Positions 8,804-18,983 of a stretch of DNA of 64,000 nucleotides are shown piece after piece (within the stretch, counting starts at the first letter, position 1; every line of letters starts with the position of its first letter). Source of the DNA: Candidatus Zixiibacteriota bacterium. Its GTDB lineage: Bacteria; Zixibacteria; MSB-5A5; GN15; JACZUZ01. Under the pieces are notes generated by a model. The model did not search any database. It worked only from the letters and a program-made list of their open reading frames with translations, and was not told the origin of the DNA. The DNA is taken from contig JAJRPJ010000011.1 of the NCBI GenBank assembly GCA_024280835.1, positions 310,001-374,000 of the forward strand. Reading direction: 5' to 3'. The position numbers and the translations under genes were made by a program.

Positions 8804-9238
8804 TTAAGTTGCGGGTTTGAATTCTAGGCTTGATTTCAGGGCCGTTAGGTCTTCGGGGATGTCTTCGTAGATTTCGTTGGCGGCTTGGACGAAACTGGCG
8901 CGGTCGATGGCTTTGTCGCGAGCTACTGCTTCGATCATGTCGTAGTGACGCGCGTCTTCGAGCAAGTCGATGGTGCGATTTAGGAAGTTGATGAATTGTG
9001 CGCGCATTTCATCAGCGAGGGACATGACTTTTTCGGGATCACAGCCAGCAAAAAAATTCGCGAGACGCTCTAGTGATTTTATTCTATCGACACCAAAGAT
9101 GTTTGGTTGTTCGTCGAGCTCTTCGTCGGGTGTGTTATCGGCGGCAAAATACTGAAAACCGTCCTCGCGATTTGTAATTCGGCGCTGGAGTTCTTCAATC
9201 AATTCGAGTTTGCTTTTTATTTCTTTTTTTTGTCCCAT
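8804..9238 (-). CDS. Hypothetical protein
   Basis: 144 aa coherent ORF with charged, helical composition; located directly downstream of mazG. Confidence 0.65.
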   Translation of the reverse strand: MGQKKEIKSKLELIEELQRRITNREDGFQYFAADNTPDEELDEQPNIFGVDRIKSLERLANFFAGCDPEKVMSLADEMRAQFINFLNRTIDLLEDARHYDMIEAVARDKAIDRASFVQAANEIYEDIPEDLTALKSSLEFKPAT

Positions 9239-9297
9239 AATTGCCAGCCCTATATCAGTAGTTGCGCTTGACCCCTAGATGTCATTCCGGCTCTGCT

Positions 9298-10107
9298 TTA
9301 TTTCGTTTCTGCCTTTTTGGCCTGAGTCCAGCGACTCTCGAGTTCTGCGAGAGAGAATTCGTCCCAAGGCTTGCCTGAGTCGATGACACTCTCTTCTATA
9401 AAGGTAAACCGTCGACGAAACTTTTGCAATGATCCTTTTAGCGCTTGTTCGGGATTTATGCCTAATTTTCGAGAGAGAGAGCAGACAACAAACAGTAAAT
9501 CTCCGACTTCTTCGGTCTGTTTATCTAGGTTTTTTAGATCAATAGCTTCTTGTAATTCGCTGAGTTCTTCGTTGATTTTTTCGACTATCGGCGCTGAGTC
9601 TGGCCAGTCGAATCCGACACCTGCGGCTTTTTCACCGAGACGAAACGCTAGAGTTAAGGCGGGCATTGATTTTGGAGCGCCGTCGAGCAGGCGTTTTTGT
9701 TTTCCGTCGGCTTGGGTTTCACTGAGTTTTTGTTTTTCCCATTGCTGACGAACTTCAGCGGCGCTAGCGAGTTTGGCGTTGGCGCCGAAGACATGCGGGT
9801 GACGGCGAATTAGCTTTTCGACCACGCCTGTGATTACTTCATCAAGCTTAAAACTTTGGCGCTCTTCGCCAACTATTCCATGGAAAACAAATTGCACCAG
9901 CAAATCACCGAGCTCTTCTTTGAGTTGTTCGGGTTGGCCTTCTTCGATGGCGTCAATTACTTCGTAGCATTCCTCAATTAGGTACGGAATAAGTGTTTCA
10001 TGGGTTTGTTTGGCGTCCCACGCGCAACCATCTGGGGCGCGGAGGATTTTCATTAGAGTTACTAGACGCTCAAACGGCGGTAGGGATTTATCGGGTGGTG
10101 TCGGCAT
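9298..10107 (-). CDS. mazG: Nucleoside triphosphate pyrophosphohydrolase MazG
   Basis: FERLVTLMKILRAPDGCAWDAKQTHETLIPYLIEECYEVIDAIEEG and EELGDLLVQFVFH; second MazG repeat EEVGDLLFVVCSLSRKLGINPE. Confidence 0.95.
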   Translation of the reverse strand: MPTPPDKSLPPFERLVTLMKILRAPDGCAWDAKQTHETLIPYLIEECYEVIDAIEEGQPEQLKEELGDLLVQFVFHGIVGEERQSFKLDEVITGVVEKLIRRHPHVFGANAKLASAAEVRQQWEKQKLSETQADGKQKRLLDGAPKSMPALTLAFRLGEKAAGVGFDWPDSAPIVEKINEELSELQEAIDLKNLDKQTEEVGDLLFVVCSLSRKLGINPEQALKGSLQKFRRRFTFIEESVIDSGKPWDEFSLAELESRWTQAKKAETK

Positions 10108-10219
10108 ACACTTATCGTTCTTTCACTGATTTGGAATTATCTCATTGTCTCAGGCAGACTGAATTGGCCTGCCCATTATGTATATTGTATCAACTCAATT
10201 CTGATTGAGCAACCGCTCT

Positions 10220-10384
10220 GAGGCCTGTTGATAAAGTCCCATTTGTTGTGTCAGGTCTTGATTTTCGCTTTTTGAAAATTGTGACCTGACACTCGCTCAG
10301 ATGGAAAGCGTCGGGTCACACAACGGCAAAAAGCGCCGTCGCAAGACCCAACGCAACGGTTTCGGGGTTTATCAACAAGCCCTC
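10220..10384. repeat. MITE-like palindromic element with terminal inverted repeats
   Basis: Outer arms GAGGCCTGTTGATAAA / TTTATCAACAAGCCCTC; internal arms GTGTCAGGTC (10248-10257) / GACCTGACAC (10283-10292); further imperfect hairpin GGGTCACACAACGGC / GCCGTCGCAAGACCC. Confidence 0.6.
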
Positions 10385-10673
10385 TGCGGCATTCTTGAGA
10401 TATTTTGCCATGTAACTTGTTCCAGCGCATGGCGATAGTGATTATTGGCATAGTGTAAAGTTGATTAAGATAGTATTGACTTCGTGTCGATGATAAAATA
10501 TGTTTTCGGCCGTCAGAGTAGTAGCGAATCTCTGGGGTATTATACCATATATATAGCTCGGCATTTGGCGATATGGACAAGCGCTGGAAATGCCAATCAC
10601 ACTCAGCCAGAACGGCAGAATTACCACAACAGTATTAGTAGAGCAGTATTTTAGAAAAGATGATTGTAAGAAT

Positions 10674-13394
10674 ATGAGTAAACAAGCAGACAAGACATCA
10701 GAGTCAACAGATTCCCAGACTGATTCACAGGCGCTGACCGCCAAGCCATATGATCCACATGAGGTCGAAGAGCGTTGGTTGGATAGCTGGGAGAAGTCAG
10801 AATATTTTCACGGCGATCCTCAGAGTTCAAAAGACCCGTACAGTATTGTCATACCTCCGCCGAATGTGACGGATATTCTCCATTTGGGTCATGCGCTCAA
10901 TAACGCGATTCAGGATATTTTGATTCGTAAACATCGCATGAGCGGCTATGAAGCCAATTGGTTCCCTGGCGCTGATCATGCGGGAATTGCGACTCAGGTT
11001 ATGGTCGAGAAGAAGTTGCACAAAGAGGGCAAGACTCGTCGCGAGTTGGGGCGTAAGAAGTTTTTGGAATTGACCCGCGGTTGGGCTGACACTAACAAAG
11101 AGAAGATTCTCGGACAACTGCGTCGAATTGGTTGTTCTTGTGATTGGCAACGCACGGCATTTACGCTTGATGAGTCACGGTCTTTGGCGGTGCGTGAGGC
11201 TTTTGTACGTTTGTATGACAAGGGTTTGATTTACCGCGGTAACCGAATTGTTAATTGGTGTCCTTCTTGTCAGACTTCGCTCTCTGATGATGAAGTTGAG
11301 CATATCGACAAGAGTGGTTCGCTGTGGTATATCCACTATAAGATTGCTGGCGTTGAGGAATATTTGACAGTCGCTACTACTCGTCCTGAGACTATGCTGG
11401 GTGATACGGCTTTGGCGGTTAATCCGTCTGATCCGAGGTTTAGTAAGTATGTTGGCAAGAGCGCTATTTTGCCGCTTTTGGATCGGGAGATTCCGATTGT
11501 CGCTGATGAATATGTTGACGCTGAGTTCGGCACGGGCGTGGTTAAGATTACTCCCGCGCATGACCCGAATGATTTTGAAGTTGGTAAACGTCATGAGTTG
11601 CCGAGTATCAATGTTCTGACACATGACGGACATATCAACGAAAACGGTGGTCGTTTCAAAGGGCTGGATAGGTATGAGGCGCGTAAGCAGATTATTGCCG
11701 AGCTTGAGAAACGCCATCAGCTTGAGAAGACCGAAGATCATGCGTTGAATGTTGGAACTTGTTATCGCTGTCACACAGTTGTTGAGCCATATTTGTCTGA
11801 CCAGTGGTTTGTGAAAATGGGACCTTTGGCGAAACCTGCGCTTGAGGCTTTTCACGAAAAGAAACTGCGTTTCCATCCTGAGTATTGGGGCAAGACATAC
11901 TTGCATTGGATGGACAATATACGTGATTGGTGTATTTCCAGACAACTTTGGTGGGGACATCGGATTCCGATTTTCTACTGTGATGACTGTAGCGAGGTTT
12001 CTGCGAGTGTCGATGTTTTGAGCGCTTGCCCGAAATGTGACTCTACTAATATCAGGCAAGAAGAAGATGTGCTTGACACATGGTTCTCGTCATGGCTGTG
12101 GCCGATGACGACTATGGGTTGGCCTGCGAAAACACCTGAGCTTGAGTTTTTCTATCCGACAAAGGTTTTGGTGACGGGTTCGGAGATTATTTTCTTGTGG
12201 GTTGCTCGGATGGTGATGGCTGGTTATGAGTTCCAAGGCGAGTTGCCGTTTAATGATGTTTATATTCACGGCACTGTGCGTGACGACAAGGGCGTTAAGA
12301 TGTCCAAGTCACTGGGCAATGGCATTGATCCGCTGGAGGTGATTGAGCAATACGGCGCTGATTCATTGCGTGTTTCGATGATACTCGCCACACCTGACGG
12401 ACAAGACCCTTGGCTCTCTAAAAACTCATTTGAGCTTGGGCGTAATTTCATAAATAAGATTTTTCAATCCTCGCGCTTCTTGCAAATGCGCACACCTGAA
12501 GGTTTCAGTTGTGATGTCTCATCTGCACCTGCTAAAGCTGGATTGGCCCTACCTGATCGTTGGATTCTCTCCAAATTGCAGAGCGCGATCGAAAATATTG
12601 AGAAGTCATTCAATAGTTTCCGTCTCTCTGCGGCTTTGAAAGAGCTGTATGATTTTGCTTGGAATGATTTCTGTTCGTGGTATATCGAACTTATCAAACC
12701 TGACACGCAAAACACTCCTATACAGGAACAGTCTTTGAGGGTGGCCTATTATGCGCTTGATTCTATTTTGCGCTTGATGCATCCGTTTGCGCCATTCTTT
12801 TCTGAGGAACTTTCGACTCGTTTGCGAGATGCTGGAATAACCAAGACTGGTGATCGTCAAACACTTTCTTTTGGACCTTGGCCAAAAACAGATTCATCAC
12901 TAACTGATGACACCGCTGAAGCGTCATTGAATTCGATCAAGGCGGTTGTTGATGGTGTGCGTTCTCTGCGTGCAGAGATGAATGTTCCGCCAGGGAAAAC
13001 TTGTGACTTGTATGTCAAAGTTAGTGACGAGAGTTACGGCAAGACACTTGAAGAGTATCACAGTTATTTCCGTTCATTGGTCAAAGTTGAGAACTTGACA
13101 GTTGGTCCTGCGGTTAAGAAGCCGCCACTTTCAGCTTCGGTTGTGGTTACTGGCGCCGAGATATTTGTGCCGCTGGAGGGACTAATTGATGTTGAGAAAG
13201 AACGCTCACGTCTTGAGAAGGAGTTGGACAAGCTCAAGGGCTTGTTAGATCGTCTACGGCGTAAGTTGGCCAATGCTGATTTCCTCAAGAACGCTCCAGA
13301 TACAATCGTGGCTCTTGAGAAGACTAAGCAAAGTGACCTAGAAGATCGGATTGCTAAGCTTGATAGTAATTTGGAGCAGTTGACTGGATGGTAG
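10674..13394 (+). CDS. valS: Valyl-tRNA synthetase
   Basis: PPPNVTDILHLGHALNNAIQD (HIGH-type), GADHAGIATQ, GVKMSKSLGNGIDPLEVIEQYGADSLR (KMSKS), C-terminal coiled coil. Confidence 0.97.
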   Translation: MSKQADKTSESTDSQTDSQALTAKPYDPHEVEERWLDSWEKSEYFHGDPQSSKDPYSIVIPPPNVTDILHLGHALNNAIQDILIRKHRMSGYEANWFPGADHAGIATQVMVEKKLHKEGKTRRELGRKKFLELTRGWADTNKEKILGQLRRIGCSCDWQRTAFTLDESRSLAVREAFVRLYDKGLIYRGNRIVNWCPSCQTSLSDDEVEHIDKSGSLWYIHYKIAGVEEYLTVATTRPETMLGDTALAVNPSDPRFSKYVGKSAILPLLDREIPIVADEYVDAEFGTGVVKITPAHDPNDFEVGKRHELPSINVLTHDGHINENGGRFKGLDRYEARKQIIAELEKRHQLEKTEDHALNVGTCYRCHTVVEPYLSDQWFVKMGPLAKPALEAFHEKKLRFHPEYWGKTYLHWMDNIRDWCISRQLWWGHRIPIFYCDDCSEVSASVDVLSACPKCDSTNIRQEEDVLDTWFSSWLWPMTTMGWPAKTPELEFFYPTKVLVTGSEIIFLWVARMVMAGYEFQGELPFNDVYIHGTVRDDKGVKMSKSLGNGIDPLEVIEQYGADSLRVSMILATPDGQDPWLSKNSFELGRNFINKIFQSSRFLQMRTPEGFSCDVSSAPAKAGLALPDRWILSKLQSAIENIEKSFNSFRLSAALKELYDFAWNDFCSWYIELIKPDTQNTPIQEQSLRVAYYALDSILRLMHPFAPFFSEELSTRLRDAGITKTGDRQTLSFGPWPKTDSSLTDDTAEASLNSIKAVVDGVRSLRAEMNVPPGKTCDLYVKVSDESYGKTLEEYHSYFRSLVKVENLTVGPAVKKPPLSASVVVTGAEIFVPLEGLIDVEKERSRLEKELDKLKGLLDRLRRKLANADFLKNAPDTIVALEKTKQSDLEDRIAKLDSNLEQLTGW

Positions 13395-13447
13395 GTGACA
13401 AGAGAAGATAGAACTCTGTTGGACGTGAGTTTGGCTCACCGAATATG

Positions 13448-13490
13448 AAAAGCCCCGCTACGAAGTTTTGACTTCGCAACGGGGCTTTTG
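13448..13490. terminator. Bidirectional rho-independent terminator between valS and the NtrC-family gene
   Basis: AAAAGCCCCG...CGAAGTTTTGACTTCG...CGGGGCTTTTG. Confidence 0.88.
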
Positions 13491-13510
13491 TTTTGGGATG
13501 TTCTTGACTG

Positions 13511-14965
13511 CTATTTGATTTCGTTGAGTGCGTACTCTTTGATTTTGTAGAGCAAAGAACGATAGCTGATGTCCAGTAGCTGGGATGCTTTGCGGCGATT
13601 CCAATTGGTCTTGGTTAGCGCCGCTCGAATCAACTGACTTTCCTCTTTGGTGACGACTTTCTCAATGCGCGCTTTGAGAGAGTAGCCATCGGTCTCTGGA
13701 TCAAATGACGCGGAAAACTTCTCGTGAATGTGAGCTGTTGGGGTTGTGCTATAGCTGCCATTTGTCTCATATGGCGCTTGTGCCACAACACGAGATGAAG
13801 TTGCCAGTAGGTCATTGACAATCGATTCGTCATTGCGGACTACCATTTGTTTGATGAAGTTTTCAAGTTGACGAACATTGCCAGCCCACTCAAAATCGAT
13901 GAGCTTTTTCATTGTCTCAGATGAAATATCTGGCAGTGACTTCTTGTACATCTTATTGTAGCGCTCGATAAAGTGATTTACCAAGAGCGGAACATCATCA
14001 GGTCGTTGACGCAGTGGCGGCAAGCCGAGAGTGATCTCATTGAGGCGATAGAATAAATCGTCGCGGAATTGTTTAGCGCTAATGGCTTCTTCGAGATTCT
14101 TGTTGGTCGCACTGACAATTCGCACATCCACGCGAATGTTTTGCACTCCACCCACTCGCACGAATTCTCGCTGTTCGATGGCTTGCAAGAGTTTTGACTG
14201 TAACTCAATGGGCATATCACCGATTTCATCAAGAAAGATTGTACCCTTGTCGGCGACTTCGAAGCGTCCCTGTTTGGTTTTGTGAGCGCCAGTGAAAGCG
14301 CCTTTTTCGTAGCCAAAGAGTTCGGCCTCAAGCAGGTCACGTGGGATTGCGGCGCAATTGACTTTGACGAAAGGTTTCTTGGCGCGAGGTGATTTGCTGT
14401 GTAATGTGCGCGCGGCAATTTCTTTGCCTGTGCCAGATTCACCACGAATTAGGACTGTTAGTTCTGATGGAGCAACTTGCTCGACAAGCTCTCGCACTTT
14501 GGCCATGGCGGCTGATTCGCCAATAAACATATTGCCGTCACGTGAGGCGCTCAACTCTTTTTGTAGGCCGACAACTTTGTTTTTGAGTTTACGACGTTCG
14601 ATGGCGGTTTTCAGATGAATACCGACTTCTTCGATTTCGAAGGGTTTTTTGATAAACTCAGTCGCGCCACGTTTCATGGCTTCGACAATCATTTCGGTCT
14701 CGGCGTGACCTGAGAGCATGAGCACATCAGGGTGATTTTCAACTTTCTTTAGTTTGTCTAAAACTTCGAGGCCGCTCATACCTGGCATTTTGATATCTAG
14801 CAGGATGATATCAGGCGACTCGGTAGTCACCATTTGGATGCCTTCGATACCGTCTCGGGCGGATTTGAATTCAAAATCACCAGAAAGGCCTTTGTTCAGC
14901 ATCCATGACACATTTGGATCATCGTCGATTACTAGCACTTTCAATTGTTCTGACTTGCGCGGCAT
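13511..14965 (-). CDS. Sigma-54-dependent response regulator (NtrC family)
   Basis: REC domain (VIDDDPNVSWML...ILLDIKMPGMSG...KPF), AAA+ with GESGTGKE and GAFTGA, FIS-type HTH NWNRRKASQLLDISYRSLLYKIKEY. Confidence 0.95.
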   Translation of the reverse strand: MPRKSEQLKVLVIDDDPNVSWMLNKGLSGDFEFKSARDGIEGIQMVTTESPDIILLDIKMPGMSGLEVLDKLKKVENHPDVLMLSGHAETEMIVEAMKRGATEFIKKPFEIEEVGIHLKTAIERRKLKNKVVGLQKELSASRDGNMFIGESAAMAKVRELVEQVAPSELTVLIRGESGTGKEIAARTLHSKSPRAKKPFVKVNCAAIPRDLLEAELFGYEKGAFTGAHKTKQGRFEVADKGTIFLDEIGDMPIELQSKLLQAIEQREFVRVGGVQNIRVDVRIVSATNKNLEEAISAKQFRDDLFYRLNEITLGLPPLRQRPDDVPLLVNHFIERYNKMYKKSLPDISSETMKKLIDFEWAGNVRQLENFIKQMVVRNDESIVNDLLATSSRVVAQAPYETNGSYSTTPTAHIHEKFSASFDPETDGYSLKARIEKVVTKEESQLIRAALTKTNWNRRKASQLLDISYRSLLYKIKEYALNEIK

Positions 14966-15215
14966 ATTGCAGTATCCTTACTCACACTCCGTGACAACTG
15001 CTCTAAGGAACAGTTTGTGGCAACTTTTCTTAGAGGCTTGTATTTAGCGCCTCTATTGATTTGTATCGGCTGGAGAGTGTGAAAAGTGGAGCGACTTTGC
15101 GGCAATTAGATTCGCATGTGCAATGCTAGTTCATTCTTACCAGAGACATGTGACAAGCTAGCGTCCATATTGAAACAACTGGGACTAGCATTACTTAAGG
15201 GCATAAACGCAAGCG

Positions 15216-16337
15216 TCAGATATTGCTATCAACAGTTATGTCTTCCATAGGAAAATACAGAGTAAAGGTAGCGCCTTCATCTTCCTCGGACGTTACTGTG
15301 ATTGTTCCGTTGTGTGCGGACATGATTCGTTCGACAACAGCCAAGCCAAGTCCAGTGCCAGTTTCTTTGGTAGTAAAGTATCTATCAAATAGCTTTGAAA
15401 TATCTTGTTTCTTGATGCCTGTTCCCGTGTCCATGATTGAGAGGGCTAGGTAGTCACTACTTTTGAAATCTGGACGGTCAATTTTTCCCCTAACAGTTAA
15501 TTCTCCACCGTCAGGCATGGCATCCACGGCGTTCATCATCAGATTTAACAAGACTTCAAACACTTGATTTTTGTTTACAATCACTTCCCAGTTTGTGTCG
15601 GAGAAGCTAAATTGTGTGGTGATGCGATGCTTTTGCAAGTCGGGTGCGACTAACTCAATCGCTCTGACAACTAGGCGCCGTAGGTCTGTTTTTTCGGCTT
15701 CGTATTTGTGAGGTTTCGAAAAGTCAACTAGCTCACTGACTAGTTCGTTTAGCCGATGTGACTCTTCTTCAATTAGCCGAATCAATTGCGAGCTATCTTC
15801 GCTGGCGCTATCGCCGATTTCTTTTCTGAGAAGGCCGATTGAGCCTTTGATGGCTGTTAGTGGCTTACGTAAATCGTGCGATATCTCTGATATCATATTG
15901 CCCATAGTTAAGAGCCGTGAAGCATTTAGCATGGCTCTTTCCTTTTCGAACAGCGAAGCCGATTGGGATACAACAATATCTGCTAGAGAGCGCTCATGGA
16001 TATTGTAGTCATCCAAGTAGCTAGTGCCGAAGCAAAACAAATAAGTCACTGCCCCCCCCCGACTAACTGGCGCTACCATGAAGGCATCGTTAGCATCGCA
16101 TCCAAGGCCAATACGTGGCAGGCATTCGGCGATATACGTTTCCAAGTCTTTGCGATTTGATGTTTCCATGCGCTCAACCGCTACGCCACGGATTACAGGA
16201 TCGCTTACTTTGTCATCACCGAAAACAATATTCCCAGAATCGGAGTATTCCATTTGCTTTCCGTAGGCGCCAACGGCTTTTAGAGTTTGTGTACGATTGT
16301 CGTTTTGGAGCCAAATACAATATTCAAGAGGTATCAA
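15216..16337 (-). CDS. Sensor histidine kinase portion (GAF-HisKA-HATPase); in frame with the upstream REC-GAF ORF across a TAA
   Basis: EISHDLRKPLTAIKGSIGLLRKE H-box, N-box NLMMNAVDAMPDGG, DTGTGIKKQDISKLFDRYFTTKETGTGLGLAVV. TTG 'start' is immediately 3' of the stop of 16338..17414 in the same frame. Confidence 0.85.
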   Translation of the reverse strand: MIPLEYCIWLQNDNRTQTLKAVGAYGKQMEYSDSGNIVFGDDKVSDPVIRGVAVERMETSNRKDLETYIAECLPRIGLGCDANDAFMVAPVSRGGAVTYLFCFGTSYLDDYNIHERSLADIVVSQSASLFEKERAMLNASRLLTMGNMISEISHDLRKPLTAIKGSIGLLRKEIGDSASEDSSQLIRLIEEESHRLNELVSELVDFSKPHKYEAEKTDLRRLVVRAIELVAPDLQKHRITTQFSFSDTNWEVIVNKNQVFEVLLNLMMNAVDAMPDGGELTVRGKIDRPDFKSSDYLALSIMDTGTGIKKQDISKLFDRYFTTKETGTGLGLAVVERIMSAHNGTITVTSEEDEGATFTLYFPMEDITVDSNI

Positions 16338-17414
16338 TTAACTTAGTGTTTTGAATACTAAAGCTAACATGTCTTTTTGTGAAGTCACGAACTTCATTTT
16401 TTCAGTTAGATCATGAATTGCGCGGAACTCTGCTAGTTGTCTTGAGATTTCATCGAACTGACGTGAATCATTGATTACCACTGCCGCCTGCGCGGCGAAC
16501 ATAATTGCCAAACGCAAGTCTGCCTCACTAAAGACGGCGCCGTCTGTTTTGCGCGACAGATTAATGACACCTAGGATATTGGAGCCGACTTTTAGAGGCA
16601 CACATATCAGTGAGGCATTGCCATACCGCGCGCCGCTCTTGCGCTTGAATCGCGCGTCCTCTTCCACATTCTCAATCAATAGCGGGTCTCCTGATTTGGC
16701 GACATAACCTGAGATTGACTTGCCTAGTGGCTGACGGACTTCGTGGACGATTTGCGATTCTAATCCCAATGCGGCGGCAATCGTCAAGTAGGCGCCTGAC
16801 TGATCGATGAGCATTATCGAGCCGACTGTTGCGTGGGTAACTTTGGCTGCCAACGCTAGAATATTTTCTAGAAGGGCTCTAGTGTCTGAGGTTGAAGACA
16901 ATGACACGCTGGCATCATAGAGAGCATTTATTTCATCAAATCTACTAGATAGTTGGCGATTCGATTCTCCGAGTGTCTCTAGTAGATTCCGTTTGTGTGA
17001 CTCGAGATGTTGACGTTCACGCGCTTTTTTAAGTGATGAATGTAATCTGTCAATACTCACTGGTTTGATGAGATAGTCGGAGGCTCCCATGCTCAGCGCC
17101 TCGATTGCAGTTTCGACTGTAGCGTGGCCAGTGAAGAGAATTACGCAGACGTTGTTGTCGGCTTCCCGTGCTTTTTTTAGAATTTCCAGGCCATTCAAGC
17201 CAGGCATTTTCAAGTCTGTTAGGATTATATCCCAACGATTGGTACTGATTTCCAAGTAGGCTTTTTTCGGATCTTCGAAGGCTACGACCTCGTAGCCGTC
17301 CTCAGTGAGAATCTGACGAATGGATTCTAAGACTGACGGCTCATCATCAATGAGCATCACACGCTGAACTGTGGAATTCTGATCTTTGGCGCTTGTTTCT
17401 CTGGTTTGTTTCAA
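16338..17414 (-). CDS. Response regulator with GAF domain(s)
   Basis: MLIDDEPSVLESIRQILTEDGYEVVAF...ILTDLKMPGLNG...KPVS plus GAF domain (TRALLENILALAAKVTHATVGSIMLID...ICVPLKVGSNILGVINL). Confidence 0.88.
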   Translation of the reverse strand: MKQTRETSAKDQNSTVQRVMLIDDEPSVLESIRQILTEDGYEVVAFEDPKKAYLEISTNRWDIILTDLKMPGLNGLEILKKAREADNNVCVILFTGHATVETAIEALSMGASDYLIKPVSIDRLHSSLKKARERQHLESHKRNLLETLGESNRQLSSRFDEINALYDASVSLSSTSDTRALLENILALAAKVTHATVGSIMLIDQSGAYLTIAAALGLESQIVHEVRQPLGKSISGYVAKSGDPLLIENVEEDARFKRKSGARYGNASLICVPLKVGSNILGVINLSRKTDGAVFSEADLRLAIMFAAQAAVVINDSRQFDEISRQLAEFRAIHDLTEKMKFVTSQKDMLALVFKTLS

Positions 17415-17666
17415 GAGTATTTTCTCAGCTGAATTTGTTTAATGGTTCATCGACACTCTACAACACCTAGTAACGCCCAACAATAAAGTCGAAGCATTAT
17501 TCGAACTAGAAATGTTGCATTTGTTTCCGAGCTTTGTCTATGAATATGTTATCGGCCCGAAAGCCAACATCCTCATAGAGAGAATTTCAAAACTGGATTT
17601 TCACAATGAAACACGAGCTGTGCTGAAATTACAAGACTTGATTACTGGAAGTGTTGAACCTTAAAC

Positions 17667-18941
17667 TTAGAGAGCGTCTTGCTGACGTAGGAATTCACCG
17701 ACGAGATAGTGCGAACCGACGACTATTATCAAGTCTTTTGGTTGGGCTTGACGGAAGCACCAACGGAACGCCGCTTGAGAGGATTTGTAGGTTGTAACCA
17801 TGGGAGAGTTGTTTTTATTATTGAAACTCTCTGTTATTTTTTGAAGTTCCAAAGGGTCAGACGTTCGGCGAGTTTTGACTGATGTCAGAGCCATTGACGC
17901 TGTGATAGATAGTAGTTTTTTCAAGGCGTGACTGTGATCTTTCTTCTTCACGAAGCCTGCGACAACATAGGCCTTTCGCTCTGGAAACTTTTGTTTGAAG
18001 GTTTTGACGAAAGCGTCAATGCCTGTTTCATTGTGAGCCACATCTAGAATTACTGTCGCGCCGTTGAGGTTTCTGATGATTTGAAAGCGTCCAGGCCAAC
18101 GAGTTTTTTGCAGGGCGCATTTTATGTTTGTCTCGCTTAATTTATAGCCGCGCGTTCTTAGAGACGAAACAACTGTCAGCGCTAAGCGAAGATTATCTCT
18201 CTGGTGCTCACCAACTAAAGCCAGTGAGGGTTGATAACGCTTTAGTATTCGCTCAGACACTAAGGGGACTACTTTTGAGGAACGTTTCAGAGCTATTCTG
18301 CGAAGTGTTCTCTCGGCAGAAGGCTGCATGACACCCAGCGCTAGCGGCACGTTGGGCTTGATTATACCGCCTTTTTCTTTGGCGATTGCAGGCAATGTGT
18401 CACCGAGGATTGTCGTGTGGTCTAAGCTGATTTCGCTAATCGCACAGGTGATTGGTAGCAATATGTTTGTGGCGTCTAGTCTTCCGCCGAGGCCAGTTTC
18501 AATTATGGCGATGTCGACATTTCTGCTAGCGAAGTAACTCAGCGCTAGGGAGACCATGACTTCGAAGTAAGTGATTTGTCGAGTTTTGATCTCAGGTTTG
18601 TGGCGCTCGATAAAATTCGTGATGTATGTCTTACTAATCTTTTGACCATTGATGGTGATGCGTTCGCGAAAGTCCACCAAATGGGGTGAAGTAAATACGC
18701 CAGTTTTGTAGCCCGACTCCTTGAGAATTGAGCCGAGCATTTTGACAGTTGAACCTTTGCCGTTTGTACCCGCAACATGAACTGTGGGGAAATTATCCTG
18801 CGGTTGGCCAAGGTGTTCTACGAAATCGCGGACGTTGTCCAGTCCGAGTTTCATGCCGAAGAATTCACGTGATTCGATAAAGCGTAGCGCCGAATTATAG
18901 CGCGCTGATGTTGCAGGTACTTTCACGGACGCTTTCACCAA
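17667..18941 (-). CDS. folC: Folylpolyglutamate synthase / dihydrofolate synthase
   Basis: TVHVAGTNGKGSTVKMLGSILKESGYKTGVFTSPHLVDFRERI. Confidence 0.95.
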   Translation of the reverse strand: MVKASVKVPATSARYNSALRFIESREFFGMKLGLDNVRDFVEHLGQPQDNFPTVHVAGTNGKGSTVKMLGSILKESGYKTGVFTSPHLVDFRERITINGQKISKTYITNFIERHKPEIKTRQITYFEVMVSLALSYFASRNVDIAIIETGLGGRLDATNILLPITCAISEISLDHTTILGDTLPAIAKEKGGIIKPNVPLALGVMQPSAERTLRRIALKRSSKVVPLVSERILKRYQPSLALVGEHQRDNLRLALTVVSSLRTRGYKLSETNIKCALQKTRWPGRFQIIRNLNGATVILDVAHNETGIDAFVKTFKQKFPERKAYVVAGFVKKKDHSHALKKLLSITASMALTSVKTRRTSDPLELQKITESFNNKNNSPMVTTYKSSQAAFRWCFRQAQPKDLIIVVGSHYLVGEFLRQQDAL

Positions 18942-18983
18942 GTGGGTTGTTGTGATAGAAATTTAGGCGCGGTTATTGACAGA

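Noticed and set aside
10251-10580. 109 aa minus-strand ORF upstream of valS
   Set aside because: Overlaps the palindromic MITE-like element; composition explained by the hairpins.
11175-12059. 294 aa minus-strand ORF inside valS
   Set aside because: Antisense shadow of the clearly coding valS frame; no recognisable motifs.
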